From Geothermovivens sp964644845 (lineage in GTDB: Bacteria > Zhuqueibacterota > Zhuqueibacteria > Oleimicrobiales > Geothermoviventaceae): a stretch of 64,000 nucleotides of DNA. The position numbers and the translations under genes were made by a program. The stretch covers positions 71,816 to 135,815 of the forward strand of contig CAZXXS010000011.1 in NCBI GenBank assembly GCA_964644845.1, read 5' to 3'. This document shows, one piece after another, positions 8,016 through 17,259 of this stretch. Each line of letters begins with the position of its first letter. Positions within the stretch are counted from its first letter, which is position 1. A model generated the notes under the pieces. It was not told the DNA's origin and did no database searches. It was given only the letters and a program-made list of their open reading frames with translations.

Positions 8016-9607
8016 AGCGATCGGAATGGATTGGCCTGTTTGGCTTGTTCGTGTTCGTGACCGGACTGTTCAGCGGGTGTGCACGCAAGGCAAGCGCGCC
8101 AGAGCCGGTTGTCGCGACGGTTGGACCGGTTGCCATCACGGTCAGCGATTTCCGCGTGAGCTACGAGTTTGGCCCTTCGATTGTAAAGAAGCAGCCGAAG
8201 CCGAAGGGCGCTTACTTGCAGGCCATGATCAATGAACTTCTGCTTGCTGAGAGAGGCAAAGCCGAAGGTGCTCTCGAGGTGCCGTGGGTACGCCGGGCTG
8301 AGACTGGCCTCGAGCAGGAGCTGCTGGTCGAACAGATGTTCCACGACGAGGTGGACAAGAAAATCAAGATCAGCGACGAGGACATCCGCAAAGCCATTGA
8401 GAAGTCGGCTGTACGTTTGAAGGCGCGTTACATCTACGCTTCGGACAAGCAGGAGGCCGAAAGCTACTGGAAGGCCCTTCGAAGAGGCGAACCGTTCGAC
8501 AGCGTACTAGCCAGGAGTCTCGCGGCCCACGGTGGCACACGGGAGGAAGCCGAAACGGGCTTTTTCACCTGGGCTCAGCTCGATCCGAAAATTGCCGACC
8601 AGGTCTTTGATCTGAAGCCGGGGGACGTGTCGAAGCCGCTTCCTTTTCGGCACGGATTCGTGATCCTGAGGATTGTGGATGCACGTCGGAAGGTGTTGGA
8701 CCCGTCGGACTTCGACCGACTTCACGAGCACTACCGGGAGGTTCTGCGAGCGCGACGAGCTGGCGTTGAAGGCGGGCACTTCATCAAACGGTTCATGGAT
8801 CCGAAGGACGTGCGTGTGAAGCGCACGGCTTTCAACGCTTTGGTCAAGACCATGTACCGCTGGCTCACGGAAAGCACGCCGAAGATCAGTGGTGGACGCT
8901 TCGATCTCGAAAAGCACCTACGGGCGGATTCAGCGGGGCTGGATCCGGGTGCAACGCTGGTCACGTTTCGAGGTGGGCACTGGACGGTTCGCGATTTTCT
9001 GGAACACTACGCCACGCGGCCCATGCGCCTGGACCTGCAGGACGAAGAACATTTTGCTCGTTCGTTGAAATGGATCATCGGGCTGCAAGTGCGCGACAGC
9101 TTTCTGGAGGCGGAGGCGCGCAAACGTGGCATGCTGAAACGGCCGGAAGTGCAACGTGAGCTGAACGCCTGGCGACGTAAGTGGGCTTACAGTGAGATGC
9201 GGCAGCGCCTGGCGAAGCAAATCCGCATTTCCGACGCCGAGGCAAAAGCGTTCTACGAGCAGCATCCTGATTTCTTCGGCCCGTCTTTCGAAGCCAACCG
9301 TGATCTGGTTGTTGAGCAACTGCGCCAGAAGAAACTGAAAGAACTGCTGCAAAACACGGCCGATTCGCTGCGCACGCGCATTCCGGTTGAGATCCACTGG
9401 GATGTGCTGGACACGATTACGACCAGCGATTTCGGCCGTCCCGGGATCGACCTGGAGGTGTTTAAGCTGGGTTTGCCTTACCTGCGCAAGGCCTGGCCAA
9501 CCGTGGACCGAATTTGGGGCTGGGACGAGAAACTTCTGCAGTACGGACCACCCAAGCGGACGTCGGGGGCCGGGAAGGACGGCGGAAAGCGGACGGCGCG
9601 GCGCTGA
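8012..9607 (+). CDS. Parvulin-type peptidyl-prolyl isomerase lipoprotein (SurA/PrsA-like)
   Basis: This is a 531-residue predicted lipoprotein; the signal peptide ends in a lipobox-like LFSGC. A SurA_N-like helical region (about 40-120) precedes one parvulin domain at about 130-225 (LKARYIYASDKQEAESYWKA, GGTREEAETGFFTWAQLDPK, DVSKPLPFRHGFVILRIVDA). A second SurA-like segment (about 290-500) keeps helical linkers (AFYEQHPDFF) but has no recognisable second parvulin domain. It starts at a GTG within the GTGA overlap with the GntR stop, so it is translationally coupled. A role in folding exported proteins is inferred from the family. The relative at 54219-56075 retains two domains. Confidence 0.85.
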   Translation: MKRSEWIGLFGLFVFVTGLFSGCARKASAPEPVVATVGPVAITVSDFRVSYEFGPSIVKKQPKPKGAYLQAMINELLLAERGKAEGALEVPWVRRAETGLEQELLVEQMFHDEVDKKIKISDEDIRKAIEKSAVRLKARYIYASDKQEAESYWKALRRGEPFDSVLARSLAAHGGTREEAETGFFTWAQLDPKIADQVFDLKPGDVSKPLPFRHGFVILRIVDARRKVLDPSDFDRLHEHYREVLRARRAGVEGGHFIKRFMDPKDVRVKRTAFNALVKTMYRWLTESTPKISGGRFDLEKHLRADSAGLDPGATLVTFRGGHWTVRDFLEHYATRPMRLDLQDEEHFARSLKWIIGLQVRDSFLEAEARKRGMLKRPEVQRELNAWRRKWAYSEMRQRLAKQIRISDAEAKAFYEQHPDFFGPSFEANRDLVVEQLRQKKLKELLQNTADSLRTRIPVEIHWDVLDTITTSDFGRPGIDLEVFKLGLPYLRKAWPTVDRIWGWDEKLLQYGPPKRTSGAGKDGGKRTARR

Positions 9608-9821
9608 CTGCACATTTGAAGAAGAGACAGGTACACAGGGTGCTGTGAAGAGGTGGAAGGCTGAAAAAGTGGGTGCGGCTCTTTGGGTACTCAAGAATTC
9701 TTGAAACGCGGACATGGGTTTTGGCATCTGAAAGTGCAAAGTGCGGGGGTAAACGCTACGGTGGCTGGCATGAGGCCGGAGTTTTCGGTTAGGCGAACTT
9801 GTCTATACGACTGGACAGGCT

Positions 9822-9839
9822 GCTGGCCCTTTTGCCAGC
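9822..9839 (+). other. Short perfect hairpin upstream of a phosphoesterase gene
   Basis: GCTGGC and GCCAGC flank a CCTTTT loop, followed by TATCTT, in the leader about 40 bases before the ATG at 9882. It could attenuate or terminate transcription. A weak TTTTCG-16-TATACG promoter-like pair lies just upstream. The rest of 9608-9881 shows nothing recognisable. Confidence 0.3.
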
Positions 9840-9881
9840 TATCTTCGCGACGTGAACCGCAGTTTTGAGGCGAGGCTTCTG

Positions 9882-12392
9882 ATGAAACGATTCTTGAGTG
9901 TCCTCTTCTTCCTGTTGTTGGCGTCCGGCCTCTCGGCCCAGACGGGACTGGTCGGACACTGGACCTTCGATGACCCCAAGGACCTGACGGCTGCTGTTGT
10001 TGGGCCCGACTTGGTGCTCCGTGGGACCCAGGAAGCCGTACCCGGACCCGATTCTGGCAACGGTGCGGTCAGGATTCCCAGGGGGAGTTACTACCTGCTG
10101 CGGCACGGATTGCCCCCCTGCTGCGGTAGTCGCGTTAATGAGTTCAGTCTGGTGATTGATGTCAAGGTGCCGGCTGTGGGCCGGTGGTACTGCATGTACC
10201 AGACGGACCTAACGAACACTACCGATGGCGAATGGTTCATCTCTCCGTCTGGAGCTGTCGGAGTCGGTGCCACGGGGTACACCGAGGCTCTGATCAAACC
10301 TGGCGAATGGTACCGCCTGGGCATCGCAGTGAAAAACGGGCAGCGTTACGACTACTACGTCGACGGAACCAAGATGCTGACCGGGACCCCGGGGGCAATC
10401 GACGGGCGCTTTTCTCTCGACACGTCGGTTCTGCTGTTTGCCGACGAGAACGGCGAAGACAACACGTTTGACGTCGCGGATGTGAAGCTCTTCTCGCGGG
10501 CACTCAGTGACAGCGAAATGAAAGCGCTTGGTGGCTACCACGACTTCAAACCGGATGTCGGCGAGCCAGACACTGCCATCTACCCGTACTTGCAGTCGCC
10601 AACACCAACGTCAATCTACATTTGCTGGAATGCCTCGCTTGGCACAGAAACGCGTGTGGAGTACGGCACAACGCCTGCCCTTGGCCAGAGCGCTACCGGG
10701 TCGTACCACGTTTTCCCGGACAGCACCGTCTGGCACTGGGTGAAACTGGAAGGCCTGACCCCTTCCACGCTGTACTACTACAAGGCCATCACAGACACGA
10801 TGGTGTCGAAGGTCTACCGTTTCAAAACAGCTCCTCCGTACGGGTCGAAAGAAGGGCACATCCGTTTTGCTGTGATGGGCGACACGCGGACCGACGTGGC
10901 CCAGTTTACCAAAGTAGTGGCTGCTCTGAAGGAGAAGGTGCTTGAACTGTACGGCGGGACGCTGGAGGAGAATCTGAACGTCCTGCTGCACGTCGGGGAC
11001 GTGGTCACCAGCGGCAGCATGTTGCCGCAGTACAGGCGCGAGTTTTTTGGGCCACTGTCGCAGATCTCGGGCAACGTGCCGGTGATGGTCAGCATCGGGG
11101 ACCACGAGCACGACTCGCCTTACTACTACGCCTACATGAAGTACGAGGACTTCGCCGGTCCTGAAGAAGAACGTTACTACGCTTTTCAGTACGGCCGCGT
11201 TTTGTTCGTAGCGGTGCACAGCATCTGGCACACCGAGACGCAATTGCAGTGGCTCGACAACTTGATGCAGCAAGCGCAGAACGACAGCGCCATCGACTGG
11301 ATCTTTGTCTACACGCATCGACCGGGACACAGCGAGGTCTGGCCGGACGGGAACGAGCGGTACACTCAGGATCACATCATCCCGATTCTGAAAAAGTACA
11401 GCAAGGCTGATCTGCTCGTTTACGGCCACTCTCACAACTACGAGCGTGGTCAGGTGACGGACGGAAACCTGCGTCTCATGTTGAACGGTGGTGGCGGCAG
11501 TGCGCTGGATCGCTGGCGCATGTACTCCAACCAGACGGACTACCCGGAGATCCAGAAATCCTACGATGTGTACTGCTACACCATTTTCGACATCGACGTG
11601 GCGAACAAACGGTACGAAGCCCGGTCGTTTACACTTGGCAACCACGACAAGCCCCGCGACAACAAGGAGTTCGATCGCTTTTTCCGGGACAAAGCGAACG
11701 AGACGCCACCGGCAACTCCCGAAGCCACGGCGCCGCGCGACAGCCAGACGGTGGTATTTCCGATTGTTCTCCAGGCTTCCTCTTACACCGGTGAGTATCC
11801 CATCCTCAGTTCACAGTTTCAGGTGACGGCACGCAAGGGCGACTACACTACGCCCGTTTTGGATGTGAAACGCGATTTCGAGGACATTTACTACGACACA
11901 GGTGCCCCAGACTACAACCCGATCGACCGCAACAAGGACGTCGACCTGACCAAAGTTGTGTCGAGGGATCCGCGGCTGTGGCGGGTAGGCAAAACCTACT
12001 GGTGGCGCGTTCGGTACCGGGACCGAAACCTGCAGTGGTCGGCGTGGTCCGAAGAGGCGTCGTTCACGGTCGGATCCGGGACACGTGTTGGCGAGGGTGG
12101 GCCAACGACGGTTCGCCAAACGCATCTGTACCGGAGTTACCCCAATCCGTTCAATCCAAGCACCACCATCCGATTCGATCTGGCGCGGAAAGAACAAGTG
12201 TTGCTGAGGATTTACTCCGTCGACGGTCGGCTTGTGAGGACGCTTGTAGACGGCGAATTGGCAGCTGGTGGTCACCGGGTGAGCTGGGACGGCAGAACGG
12301 ACGGCGGTCTGCCCCTGGCTTCGGGAACGTACTTGTGCCGGTTGAAGGTGGGCAACGATTCGAAAGTCGAAAAGCTGCTGTTGATTCGTTAA
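9882..12392 (+). CDS. Secreted LamG-metallophosphoesterase (purple acid phosphatase-like) with sorting domain
   Basis: This is an 836-residue protein with a signal peptide (MKRFLSVLFFLLLASGLSAQ). Residues 20-215 are a LamG/concanavalin-like lectin domain (LVGHWTFDDPKDL). Residues 225-320 are a fibronectin-like domain typical of purple acid phosphatase N-termini (RVEYGTTPALG). Residues 325-560 hold the calcineurin-like metallophosphoesterase core with ligand motifs MGDTRTD, HVGDVV, IGDHEHD, YTHRPGH and YGHSHNYE. An Fn3-like domain (about 600-735) and a T9SS-like C-terminal domain (RSYPNPFNPSTTIRF ... VEKLLLIR) follow. The ATG at 9882 was preferred to the in-frame GTG at 9852 because it opens the signal peptide. 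The substrate is unknown: a phosphomonoester or diester outside the cell. Confidence 0.9.
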   Translation: MKRFLSVLFFLLLASGLSAQTGLVGHWTFDDPKDLTAAVVGPDLVLRGTQEAVPGPDSGNGAVRIPRGSYYLLRHGLPPCCGSRVNEFSLVIDVKVPAVGRWYCMYQTDLTNTTDGEWFISPSGAVGVGATGYTEALIKPGEWYRLGIAVKNGQRYDYYVDGTKMLTGTPGAIDGRFSLDTSVLLFADENGEDNTFDVADVKLFSRALSDSEMKALGGYHDFKPDVGEPDTAIYPYLQSPTPTSIYICWNASLGTETRVEYGTTPALGQSATGSYHVFPDSTVWHWVKLEGLTPSTLYYYKAITDTMVSKVYRFKTAPPYGSKEGHIRFAVMGDTRTDVAQFTKVVAALKEKVLELYGGTLEENLNVLLHVGDVVTSGSMLPQYRREFFGPLSQISGNVPVMVSIGDHEHDSPYYYAYMKYEDFAGPEEERYYAFQYGRVLFVAVHSIWHTETQLQWLDNLMQQAQNDSAIDWIFVYTHRPGHSEVWPDGNERYTQDHIIPILKKYSKADLLVYGHSHNYERGQVTDGNLRLMLNGGGGSALDRWRMYSNQTDYPEIQKSYDVYCYTIFDIDVANKRYEARSFTLGNHDKPRDNKEFDRFFRDKANETPPATPEATAPRDSQTVVFPIVLQASSYTGEYPILSSQFQVTARKGDYTTPVLDVKRDFEDIYYDTGAPDYNPIDRNKDVDLTKVVSRDPRLWRVGKTYWWRVRYRDRNLQWSAWSEEASFTVGSGTRVGEGGPTTVRQTHLYRSYPNPFNPSTTIRFDLARKEQVLLRIYSVDGRLVRTLVDGELAAGGHRVSWDGRTDGGLPLASGTYLCRLKVGNDSKVEKLLLIR

Positions 12393-12468
12393 CCGTCCTA
12401 TTTCGCACGTAATGTCCGCGCAACGCGGGGGCTGGCTTTGGGTACTGCCAAAAACTGCGAGGTGAATC

Positions 12469-13779
12469 ATGAGTGACGGGCTCTCACGCAGACGGTTCTT
12501 GCGTTCGGCTCTGCTGGGTGGATTGGGCCTTTACAGTGGTGTGCGGGCGGATCTGAGCACGGTTCTGAACGCGAAACAGGCCTCGAGAATGATGGAAATC
12601 CCGACCTCCGATCTGGTCATCGCGGATCCCTCCCAGTTCAAGATCCTGCAAGTGACCGACATTCACTACTTTGGCAAGACGGGTCGAGAGGACGCTCGGA
12701 CGGTCATCAACTTGAAGCGGCTTGTCGACCACACCAAACCGGACATTCTCCTGGTGACCGGGGATTTCTGGCACAACAACCCGGACGGCCGCGGCGAAGA
12801 GTTTATGAACTTTGCCATCCAGCACACGGAAGAGCTGGGTATTCCCTGGGCATTCGCCTGGGGCAACCACGACAGGCTGAACGACTACACCCGGGGGCAC
12901 ACGGCTTTCGAACAAGCGCCGCACTCGCTCTACGCCGGGGGAAAGAGCCAGGGGAACTACGTTGTCGCCGTCAAAGACAGGCAGGGAAATCGCCTTTGGG
13001 ATCTGATTTGCCTCAACTCGTCGATCGGCAGTGACAGGGGTGTCTACACGCCGGGTTTAGCCGCTGCCGCCCAGCGCTGGCTTTCCGAGTTGAAGAAGAC
13101 CTGGGATGCCGAGGCTCATGCCGCCAACGCTTTCGTGTTCTTCCACATTCCCGTTCCGCAGTACAAGAGCATCTGGGATTCTGGCGTTGCCAAAGGCGTG
13201 AAATACGAAAACGTGTGCAGCGGCGACGAAGACGACAGAGGGGCGTTCTCCTGGTTCCAGGAGCTTGGCACTGTGCGGGCCAGTTTCTGTGGTCACGATC
13301 ATGTGAACGACTACTCCGGAAAACTGGCCGGGATTGAACTGGTCTACGGCCGGGCAACCGGCTACGGCGGCTACGGTGGCGAGAAGGTCGCAAAAGGGGG
13401 CAAATTGATCACGGTCAACTGCGAAACTGGGGAGTACACCTGGAAAAGCATTGTGTTTGACTCGCTCACAGGCTTGCGTGAGGAAGGGGAGCGGCAGCCC
13501 GAGGTTTTCAGGCTGGAGCAGAATTACCCAAATCCGTTCAACGCATCCACCACGGTTCGTTATTCGCTGGCGAGAGAGGCGCTGGTTGATCTGGCAATCT
13601 TCGACCTCGAGGGACGGCGAATCAAAACTTTGATCTACGGCCTACAGAGGCCGGGAATGTACCGTGTGGTCTGGGACGGCACGGATGACGCCGGCCGTCC
13701 GGTGAGCTCCGGGACGTACTTCACGCAGCTGCGCGCGGCCGGCGAAGCGGACACTCGTACACTGGTCCTGTTGAAGTAG
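12469..13779 (+). CDS. Metallophosphoesterase with Tat-type signal and T9SS-like sorting domain
   Basis: This is a 436-residue calcineurin-like phosphoesterase. The N-terminus SRRRFLRSALLGGLG fits a twin-arginine signal (S-R-R-x-F-L). Metal-binding motifs appear in order: QVTDIHYF (about 63-68), VTGDFWHNN, WGNHDRLN, FFHIPVPQ and CGHDHVND. This order resembles the DHH/Icc-like phosphodiesterase and PhoD/PAP-related branch. Residues 345-436 form a T9SS-like domain (QNYPNPFNASTTVRY, GTYFTQLRAAG, ending TLVLLK). Having both a Tat signal and this sorting domain is unusual, because T9SS cargo is normally Sec-exported. The gene lies 76 bp after another phosphoesterase, and SD GAGGTG precedes the ATG. 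Confidence 0.88.
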   Translation: MSDGLSRRRFLRSALLGGLGLYSGVRADLSTVLNAKQASRMMEIPTSDLVIADPSQFKILQVTDIHYFGKTGREDARTVINLKRLVDHTKPDILLVTGDFWHNNPDGRGEEFMNFAIQHTEELGIPWAFAWGNHDRLNDYTRGHTAFEQAPHSLYAGGKSQGNYVVAVKDRQGNRLWDLICLNSSIGSDRGVYTPGLAAAAQRWLSELKKTWDAEAHAANAFVFFHIPVPQYKSIWDSGVAKGVKYENVCSGDEDDRGAFSWFQELGTVRASFCGHDHVNDYSGKLAGIELVYGRATGYGGYGGEKVAKGGKLITVNCETGEYTWKSIVFDSLTGLREEGERQPEVFRLEQNYPNPFNASTTVRYSLAREALVDLAIFDLEGRRIKTLIYGLQRPGMYRVVWDGTDDAGRPVSSGTYFTQLRAAGEADTRTLVLLK

Positions 13780-14032
13780 CAAGGAGGGCCTGCCGTTTAG
13801 GCTGTCCGGCGGGGGCGGGGGGGGCCTGGCGGTGTGGTTTACGCGAAGAGCTCGGATGGCATCGTCGTGTGCTTGGCGGGAAGTCGAGTGTTTTGCGAGT
13901 TGACCGTGGTCTGAAAACGCTGCCTGCTCTGGCTTCGGCTGTTTTGGAGCGGAGGTAGGTTGTACACCTGAACCGACAAGTGCGAGGAGGTTGGGTAACC
14001 TGTAGACGACAAATCTGGCGGAGGAGATTTCG

Positions 14033-14890
14033 ATGGGACTTGAAAACATGCGCACACTCCTTGACGCCGCACGAGAAGGTGGCTACGCCGTGGGCGCTTT
14101 CAACATCGTTGACTACGCCACATTCCGCGGTGTGATGGAAGCGGCAGAAGAGGAACGGTCGCCGGTCATCATTCAGACTTCGGCGAGCAGCACGGTGAAG
14201 TTCTACGGTTACGAAGCGCTGGTTGGACTTGCTCGTGCCCTGGCTGGTAACAGCTCTGTGCCGGTGGCGCTTCACCTGGACCACTGCAAAGACATGGACA
14301 TGCTGAAAGGCACAATCGAGGCTGGCTGGACTTCGGTGATGATCGATGCCTCGACCTACCCGTTCGAAGAAAACGTGGCCATGACCAAAACGGTGGTTGG
14401 TTGGGCGCACCCGAAGGGCGTTTCCGTGGAAGGTGAGCTCGGCAGCATCAAGGGTGTCGAAGACGAAATCAAGGTTGAGGAACGCGACGCCGTACTGGCG
14501 GATCCCCAGAAGGCGGCCGAGTTTGTGGAACGCACCGGCATCGACGCTCTGGCGCCAGCCATCGGGACGGCACACGGCCTGTACAAGGGCACGCCAGACA
14601 TCGATTTTGAGCGTCTGAAAAAGATTGTTTCCTTGGTGGACGTGCCCGTGGTGATTCACGGCGGTACGGGATTGAGCGACGACACCTTTCGCAAGCTCAT
14701 TTCGCTGGGAGCGGCCAAGATCAACATTTCTACGCAACTCAAATTGGCCTACATGCAGGCTTTTGAGGATTTCAAGAGGGAGAACCCAGGCAAGGCCGAC
14801 CCCATCAAGGTGCAAAAAGCGATCGTTGCAGCGGTGAAGGATGTTGTAAAACGTTTCATGCGCGTGTTTGGCAGCAGCGGCAAGGCCTGA
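14033..14890 (+). CDS. fba: Class II fructose/tagatose-bisphosphate aldolase family
   Basis: This is a 285-residue zinc-dependent aldolase of the FbaA/GatY/KbaY family. It shows HLDHCKDMD (zinc and catalytic region, about 80), VEGELGSIKGVED, GTAHGLYKGTPDIDF, VIHGGTGLSDD and a NISTQLKLAYMQAF segment, at normal length for the group. It would cleave fructose-1,6-bisphosphate or a related ketose phosphate to dihydroxyacetone phosphate and an aldehyde in the cytoplasm. Sequence alone does not separate fructose, tagatose or other substrates. It is probably the first gene of an operon with the HAD phosphatase and aminotransferase downstream (gaps of 46 and 87 bp). The ATG follows GGAGGAG. Confidence 0.9.
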   Translation: MGLENMRTLLDAAREGGYAVGAFNIVDYATFRGVMEAAEEERSPVIIQTSASSTVKFYGYEALVGLARALAGNSSVPVALHLDHCKDMDMLKGTIEAGWTSVMIDASTYPFEENVAMTKTVVGWAHPKGVSVEGELGSIKGVEDEIKVEERDAVLADPQKAAEFVERTGIDALAPAIGTAHGLYKGTPDIDFERLKKIVSLVDVPVVIHGGTGLSDDTFRKLISLGAAKINISTQLKLAYMQAFEDFKRENPGKADPIKVQKAIVAAVKDVVKRFMRVFGSSGKA

Positions 14891-14936
14891 GCAAGTTCGA
14901 CGGGAGGCTTGGACCTTACTTCTCAAGGAGGAAAAC

Positions 14937-15656
14937 ATGGCGACGTTCAAGGCGCTGATTTTTGACGTCGACGGAGTTGTGGCAGAAACCGAGGCGGACG
15001 GGCACAGGGTGGCTTTCAACCGGGTGTTTGAGGAAGAAGGATTGCCCATTCGCTGGGACAAAGAGCGCTACGGGGAATTGCTGAAAATTGCAGGCGGCAA
15101 GGAGCGCTTGCGTACAGAGGTGTACGCGCCGGATTTCCCGAAGCAGGTGGACGACAAGGAAGAGTACATCAAGCGTTTGCACAAGCGGAAAACGGACATC
15201 TACATGGAGATGATCGCTTCCGGAGTGTTGAAACCGAGGGAAGGCGTGGCTCGACTCATCCGTGAAGCCCATGATGCGGGCCTCAAGCTGGCTGTGGCGT
15301 CCACGTCCAACGAGCGGGGCGTGCGCTTTTTGCTGCAGAATTTGCTCGGCGATGAAATCTACAACCTCTTCGACGTGATTCTGGCTGGTGACGTGGTGAA
15401 GAACAAGAAACCGGACCCGGAAATCTACTTTCTGGCAGCGGAGAAGCTCGGTGTGAAGCCGGAAGAATGCGCTGTCATCGAGGACACGATGAACGGCTTG
15501 CGCGCAGCCAAAGGTGCCGGGATGAAGTGTGTGGTGACGCGCAGCGAATACACAAAGAACGAGCCTTTTGAGGAGGCGGATCTGGTAGTCGACAGTCTCG
15601 GTGAACCGCCGGGACCGCACGTGAGCATTGAGGACATCAAAGCGCTGTTTCAGTGA
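14937..15656 (+). CDS. HAD-IA phosphatase (CbbY / beta-phosphoglucomutase-like)
   Basis: This 239-residue HAD hydrolase has motif I FDVDGVVAETEADG (Asp nucleophile and acid/base Asp), motif II in VASTSNE, the motif III lysine in KNKKPDPEIY, and motif IV IEDTMNGLRAAK, with an alpha-helical cap between about 20 and 90. CbbY relatives dephosphorylate sugar bisphosphates such as xylulose-1,5-bisphosphate, and others are phosphomutases; the exact substrate is not evident here. The ATG at 14937 has an ideal CAAGGAGG upstream, while the in-frame extension back to 14868 overlaps the aldolase. Its place between aldolase and aminotransferase suggests sugar-phosphate metabolism. Confidence 0.85.
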   Translation: MATFKALIFDVDGVVAETEADGHRVAFNRVFEEEGLPIRWDKERYGELLKIAGGKERLRTEVYAPDFPKQVDDKEEYIKRLHKRKTDIYMEMIASGVLKPREGVARLIREAHDAGLKLAVASTSNERGVRFLLQNLLGDEIYNLFDVILAGDVVKNKKPDPEIYFLAAEKLGVKPEECAVIEDTMNGLRAAKGAGMKCVVTRSEYTKNEPFEEADLVVDSLGEPPGPHVSIEDIKALFQ

Positions 15657-15743
15657 AGCCAATTCCCAATGACGAACCAGCGGTGGCTCGCGGACTTCGG
15701 TCGGCGAGCCGACTCCCAACAAACCGGATGAGGAGGTGTTCAG

Positions 15744-16850
15744 ATGGCCGATGTGAGCAAGAAGATCGTTCCGTGGATCATGCCGGCGGTGCAGTACAAG
15801 GTGGACTCGGTGGAGCTCGCCTGGCAGCACCCGAACCACGCCAGGATGTTCCTGAATGAGAACCCGATTCCACCTTCTGAGAAAGTACTGAAAGCCATCG
15901 AGGAAATGGCTCGGTACGGTAACCGCTACCCGCACCGCTGGGTTCAGTTGCGGAAACGCCTGGCTGAACCCTTCGGCCTCGGTCCTGAGAACGTCTTCCT
16001 CGGGAACGGTTCCTCCGAAGTCATCGACAACATGGTTCGGGTCTTCTGCCAGCCCGGAGACGAGGTGATCATCCCGGAACCGACGTTCTCGCTGTTCTAC
16101 GCCAGGATCGAGGTAAACGGCGCCAAGGACGTGCGCATTCCGTTACGCAAAGACGACTACCAGATCGACATCGACGGAATGATCAACGCAGTCACCGATC
16201 GGACGAAGCTGTTCGTCGTGGTGAACCCGAACAACCCGACCGGTCTGTTCGTGGACGACAAGGACCTCCGTAGATTGCTGGATCTGGGCATCCCCACCTG
16301 CATCGACGAGGCTTACTTGGAGTACGATCCAGATCGCGGTTCCAAGGTGCCGCTCATCAAGGAGTACCCGCACGCGTTCGTGATGAAGACGTTCTCCAAG
16401 GCGTACGGCCTGGCAGGACTACGCTTCGGCTACATGTTCGGTGTCCCCGAGCTGGTGGAGGCCTTTGACCGCATCAAGCTGCCGTGGAACGTGAGCATCT
16501 TGACGCTGGCCGCCGCCGAAGCAGCTCTGGATGACCAGGAGTCGCTGAAGAAGAAAGTCGAACACAACAACCGCTGGATGGCCATCTTCACAGAAGAATT
16601 CCGCAAGCTTGGTTTGAAACCGTTTCCAGCGCACGGTAACTACATGCTTGTCGATGCCAACGACTTCGGCTACTCGTCCAAAGAAATCATCGACATGGCT
16701 TTCGAACGCGGCGTGATCTTGAAGACGATCGGCCCGATTCACGGGAAGAATGGCTTTTTCCGTGTGACGCCTGGTACGGACGAGGAGAACAAGCGGATGC
16801 TGGAGGTGGTGAAAGAGATCTTCTCGCAGCCGAAGGCCAAGCGAGCCTGA
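15744..16850 (+). CDS. HisC-like class I/II pyridoxal-phosphate aminotransferase
   Basis: This is a 368-residue fold type I aminotransferase resembling histidinol-phosphate aminotransferase. It contains LNENPIPPSEKVL, FLGNGSSEVIDNMVRVFCQP, VVVNPNNPTGLF, CIDEAYLEYDP and the PLP-lysine motif TFSKAYGLAGLRFGY (Lys about 219), ending with FFRVTPGTDEENK. No other histidine biosynthesis gene is nearby. The role may be histidine synthesis or transamination of another phosphorylated amino compound; CobD-like threonine-phosphate decarboxylase is a less likely relative. The ATG follows GAGGAGGTG. It is grouped with the aldolase and HAD genes. Confidence 0.85.
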   Translation: MADVSKKIVPWIMPAVQYKVDSVELAWQHPNHARMFLNENPIPPSEKVLKAIEEMARYGNRYPHRWVQLRKRLAEPFGLGPENVFLGNGSSEVIDNMVRVFCQPGDEVIIPEPTFSLFYARIEVNGAKDVRIPLRKDDYQIDIDGMINAVTDRTKLFVVVNPNNPTGLFVDDKDLRRLLDLGIPTCIDEAYLEYDPDRGSKVPLIKEYPHAFVMKTFSKAYGLAGLRFGYMFGVPELVEAFDRIKLPWNVSILTLAAAEAALDDQESLKKKVEHNNRWMAIFTEEFRKLGLKPFPAHGNYMLVDANDFGYSSKEIIDMAFERGVILKTIGPIHGKNGFFRVTPGTDEENKRMLEVVKEIFSQPKAKRA

Positions 16851-17259
16851 GCGGGCGCCGATGAATTGTCGAAGCTGGCGAATTCGGTGGCGGGCAGGGT
16901 GGATGTACCCTCCCTGCCGTGCGAGGAAGGACGAAGTGGGGATGGCTTCGCTTCCCACCAGCACAGAGAACAGAACGCACTCCTTCTGTTTGGGCCAGCG
17001 TTAGGCGGGCGCCGGTGTCGGTTGCTTGGGCAGCCGCGCCGGCGTTGCGCTTTCGGGGGCCGATTTGTGGAATTGGCCGCTCGGTTGTAGTGCAGGGCTG
17101 ACGCAAGGAAGATCGGGGCTAAGACCCGCTTCTCAGGAGTCGGAATTCGGAGTGTGTCAGCCTTACGCCGCCGGGTCGGGGGATCGGGTAGAGTCGGGAA
17201 CACGACAAGTCGGACGCGTTGAACAAGGCGCTGACAGGAACTGTTTGGGAGACTTGCCC
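16851..17259 (+). other. Intergenic region with two hairpins
   Basis: This 409-bp gap holds a stem with arms GGCAGGG (16893-16899) and CCCTGCC (16912-16918), with an inner GGGT/ACCC pairing and no T-tract. A second hairpin around GTGGG/CCCAC lies near 16935-16958. Neither is a convincing terminator. No RNA gene or promoter could be assigned, and the open frames here look non-coding. Confidence 0.35.
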
